A stretch of DNA of 6,092 bases, taken from assembly GCA_003647605.1 (NCBI GenBank), contig QMND01000040.1, positions 1 through 6,092 of the forward strand. The letters are read 5' to 3'. Below the pieces are notes generated by a model, which made no database searches, was not told the DNA's origin, and saw only the letters and a list, made by a program, of their open reading frames with translations. This document shows, in pieces, positions 5,005 to 6,092 of this stretch. The DNA is from Candidatus Shapirobacteria bacterium (GTDB taxonomy: Bacteria; Patescibacteriota; Microgenomatia; UBA12405). Made by a program: the position numbers and the translations under genes. Positions within the stretch are counted from its first letter, which is position 1, and each line of letters opens with the position of its first letter.

Positions 5005-5046
5005 GATATGACACAACATACACTCTACTTACATATCCTTTTTTTT
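5005..5046 (+). terminator. Weak terminator candidate after the tRNA genes
   Basis: GATATG (5005-5010) can pair with CATATC (5032-5037) around a 21-nt loop; after one C follows a run of eight T (5039-5046). The stem is short and AT-rich and the loop long, so it is a poor intrinsic terminator. It is the only candidate between the tRNAs and ppaC. Confidence 0.35.
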
Positions 5047-5074
5047 AATTTTAATCTTTACTATTTGTGGATTT

Positions 5075-5090
5075 ACACTTTATAAAGTGT
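5075..5090. promoter_or_regulatory. 16-bp perfect palindrome in the ppaC promoter, operator candidate
   Basis: ACACTTTATAAAGTGT is a perfect 16-bp palindrome. It ends at the base before the -10 hexamer TATAAT and supplies the TG of the extended -10, so a dimeric protein bound there would block RNA polymerase. No regulator is encoded nearby. It could also be chance, though 16 bp is long for that. Confidence 0.5.
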
Positions 5091-5096
5091 TATAAT
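5088..5096 (+). promoter_or_regulatory. ppaC promoter, consensus extended -10
   Basis: TGtTATAAT is a perfect extended -10. TTTACA (5072-5077) resembles a -35 but is only 13 nt away, and TTGTGG (5065-5070) is 20 nt away, so neither is convincing. Transcription should start near 5103, leaving about 26 nt of untranslated, AT-rich leader with no Shine-Dalgarno sequence. Confidence 0.6.
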
Positions 5097-5128
5097 CTAC
5101 AACATAATTATAAGATATAAAAATATTA

Positions 5129-6049
5129 ATGAAATATATTATTGGACATAAAAAACCAGACACAGATTCTGTTTGTTCAGCCATAGCCTATGCTCGCTTT
5201 TTAAGGAAACAAGGTCAACAAGTTCAAGCCATATCCTTGGGTAAACTTAACAATGAGACTAGTTTTGTTTTAAAAAAATTCAAAACTAAAACTCCAAAAA
5301 TAATATCTATCTTACCTAAAAAATCAAAAGTAATTTTAATTGATCACAATCAAAAAATCCAATCTATTGATAATTTAGAAGAATTAGATGTATTAGAAAT
5401 AATAGATCATCACAGCGTTAACATTAAAAGCAGTAAGACTATTTCTCTTTGTGTTAAACCACTAGGGTCATCTTGTTCGATTGTGGCTCAAAAATATTTT
5501 TACAATAATATAGGACTTAATAAAAATACTGCCAGACTTCTTTTAGCCGGCATTATTTCTGATACCTTATTTTTTCGTTCACCCACAACGACTCAAATAG
5601 ATAAAGACTTAGTTTTTAAACTAAATAAAATTGCCCAAATTAAAAATCTAAAGGGTTTTAGTTTAGACATGTTTGAGGCCAAAAGTAGTTTGGGTGATAT
5701 TTCGGCTGAAGATTTAATTAAACTTGACTATAAAATATTTGATTTTAATGGTAATCGTTGTGGAATTAGTGTCATGGAAACCACCAATGTTTCAAATGGT
5801 TTGAATAAAAAAAAAGAGATATCTGCTAAATTAACCACCATTAAAAAACGAGATAATTTAAAAACAATTTATTTTACTATTATCGATATTCTAAACAAAA
5901 AATCATACACTCTATATTCAGATGATCGAGCCAAGCGTTTGTTTATAGAATTGTTTCGCGCCAAAGAGGACAAAGGGGTTTTATTTGTAGATAAGCTAAT
6001 TTCTCGCAAAAAACAAATTGTACCAATTTTTAATCGAAAGTTTTCTTAA
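5129..6049 (+). CDS. ppaC: Manganese-dependent inorganic pyrophosphatase (family II, DHH)
   Basis: 306 residues, the normal length for CBS-free family II enzymes. It hydrolyses pyrophosphate to two phosphates in the cytoplasm, pulling forward tRNA charging and nucleic acid synthesis. The N-terminal DHH domain has GHKKPDTDS (H7, D11, D13), LIDHN (D72), the signature DHH (D93, H94, H95) and GIISD (D145), matching the metal ligands known in Bacillus subtilis PpaC. The C-terminal DHHA2 domain (about 190-306) ends with the substrate-binding motif SRKKQ (292-296). No regulatory CBS or DRTGG insert is present, so no adenylate control is expected. The ATG at 5129 leaves only six residues before the catalytic His, as is normal. 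It has its own promoter with a palindrome in the spacer. Its neighbours ValRS and TrpRS produce its substrate. Confidence 0.95.
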   Translation: MKYIIGHKKPDTDSVCSAIAYARFLRKQGQQVQAISLGKLNNETSFVLKKFKTKTPKIISILPKKSKVILIDHNQKIQSIDNLEELDVLEIIDHHSVNIKSSKTISLCVKPLGSSCSIVAQKYFYNNIGLNKNTARLLLAGIISDTLFFRSPTTTQIDKDLVFKLNKIAQIKNLKGFSLDMFEAKSSLGDISAEDLIKLDYKIFDFNGNRCGISVMETTNVSNGLNKKKEISAKLTTIKKRDNLKTIYFTIIDILNKKSYTLYSDDRAKRLFIELFRAKEDKGVLFVDKLISRKKQIVPIFNRKFS

Positions 6050-6056
6050 TCTACTA

Positions 6057-6069
6057 GTATTTATAATAC
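6057..6069 (+). promoter_or_regulatory. Small inverted repeat with a TATAAT box after ppaC
   Basis: GTATT and AATAC flank TAT (6057-6069) and contain TATAAT (6062-6067). It could be the -10 of a gene beyond the window or a weak structure at the ppaC 3' end. There is no T run for termination and no good -35. Nothing else is seen in the last 43 bases. Confidence 0.2.
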
Positions 6070-6092
6070 AAAATATATACCAATTACACACA

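Noticed and set aside
1..6092. CRISPR array, prophage, insertion sequence or toxin-antitoxin system
   Set aside because: No spaced direct repeats, transposase, integrase or toxin-like gene pairs were found; all large genes are translation housekeeping or ppaC.

Overview
This is an AT-rich, gene-dense stretch of bacterial housekeeping DNA. The compact layout, the shortened class I synthetases, the lack of good Shine-Dalgarno sequences before most starts and the style of the proteins suggest a reduced-genome bacterium of the Patescibacteria/CPR type. That placement is inference; no rRNA or marker tree was available. UGA is a stop here: five long or conserved reading frames run to full length without in-frame TGA.

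Layout. Positions 1-62 hold the probable first 20 codons of an unidentified minus-strand gene. A 32-bp gap separates it from valS (95-2404, valyl-tRNA synthetase), followed after one base by a small membrane-anchored TPR-like protein (2406-2837). That gene overlaps, tail to tail, rplY (ribosomal protein bL25/CTC, minus strand, 3492-2824). The 285-bp interval between rplY and trpS is regulatory: back-to-back promoters, a 14-codon leader peptide with tandem Trp codons, competing RNA stems and an intrinsic terminator. Then come trpS (3778-4800), tRNA-Met(CAU), tRNA-Ile(UAU), a 139-bp gap with a weak terminator candidate and a promoter with a 16-bp palindrome, and ppaC (5129-6049, family II inorganic pyrophosphatase).

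How it fits together. ValRS and TrpRS charge tRNAs and release pyrophosphate, which PpaC hydrolyses; bL25 binds 5S rRNA in the large subunit; the two tRNAs feed the same process. The main discovery is a complete-looking ribosome-mediated attenuator before trpS. Its leader peptide MILKNLSTSWWCFC has the same length, the same Trp positions (10 and 11) and the same UGA stop as the E. coli trp operon leader, though otherwise unrelated in sequence, and it is followed by mutually exclusive antiterminator and terminator stems. Second, the transcription units share an extended -10 pattern, TGnTAnnnT, and at valS and the leader peptide it lies exactly 7 nt before ATG, which implies leaderless mRNAs. 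Third, the AUA codon is apparently read by a rare tRNA-Ile with a UAU anticodon.
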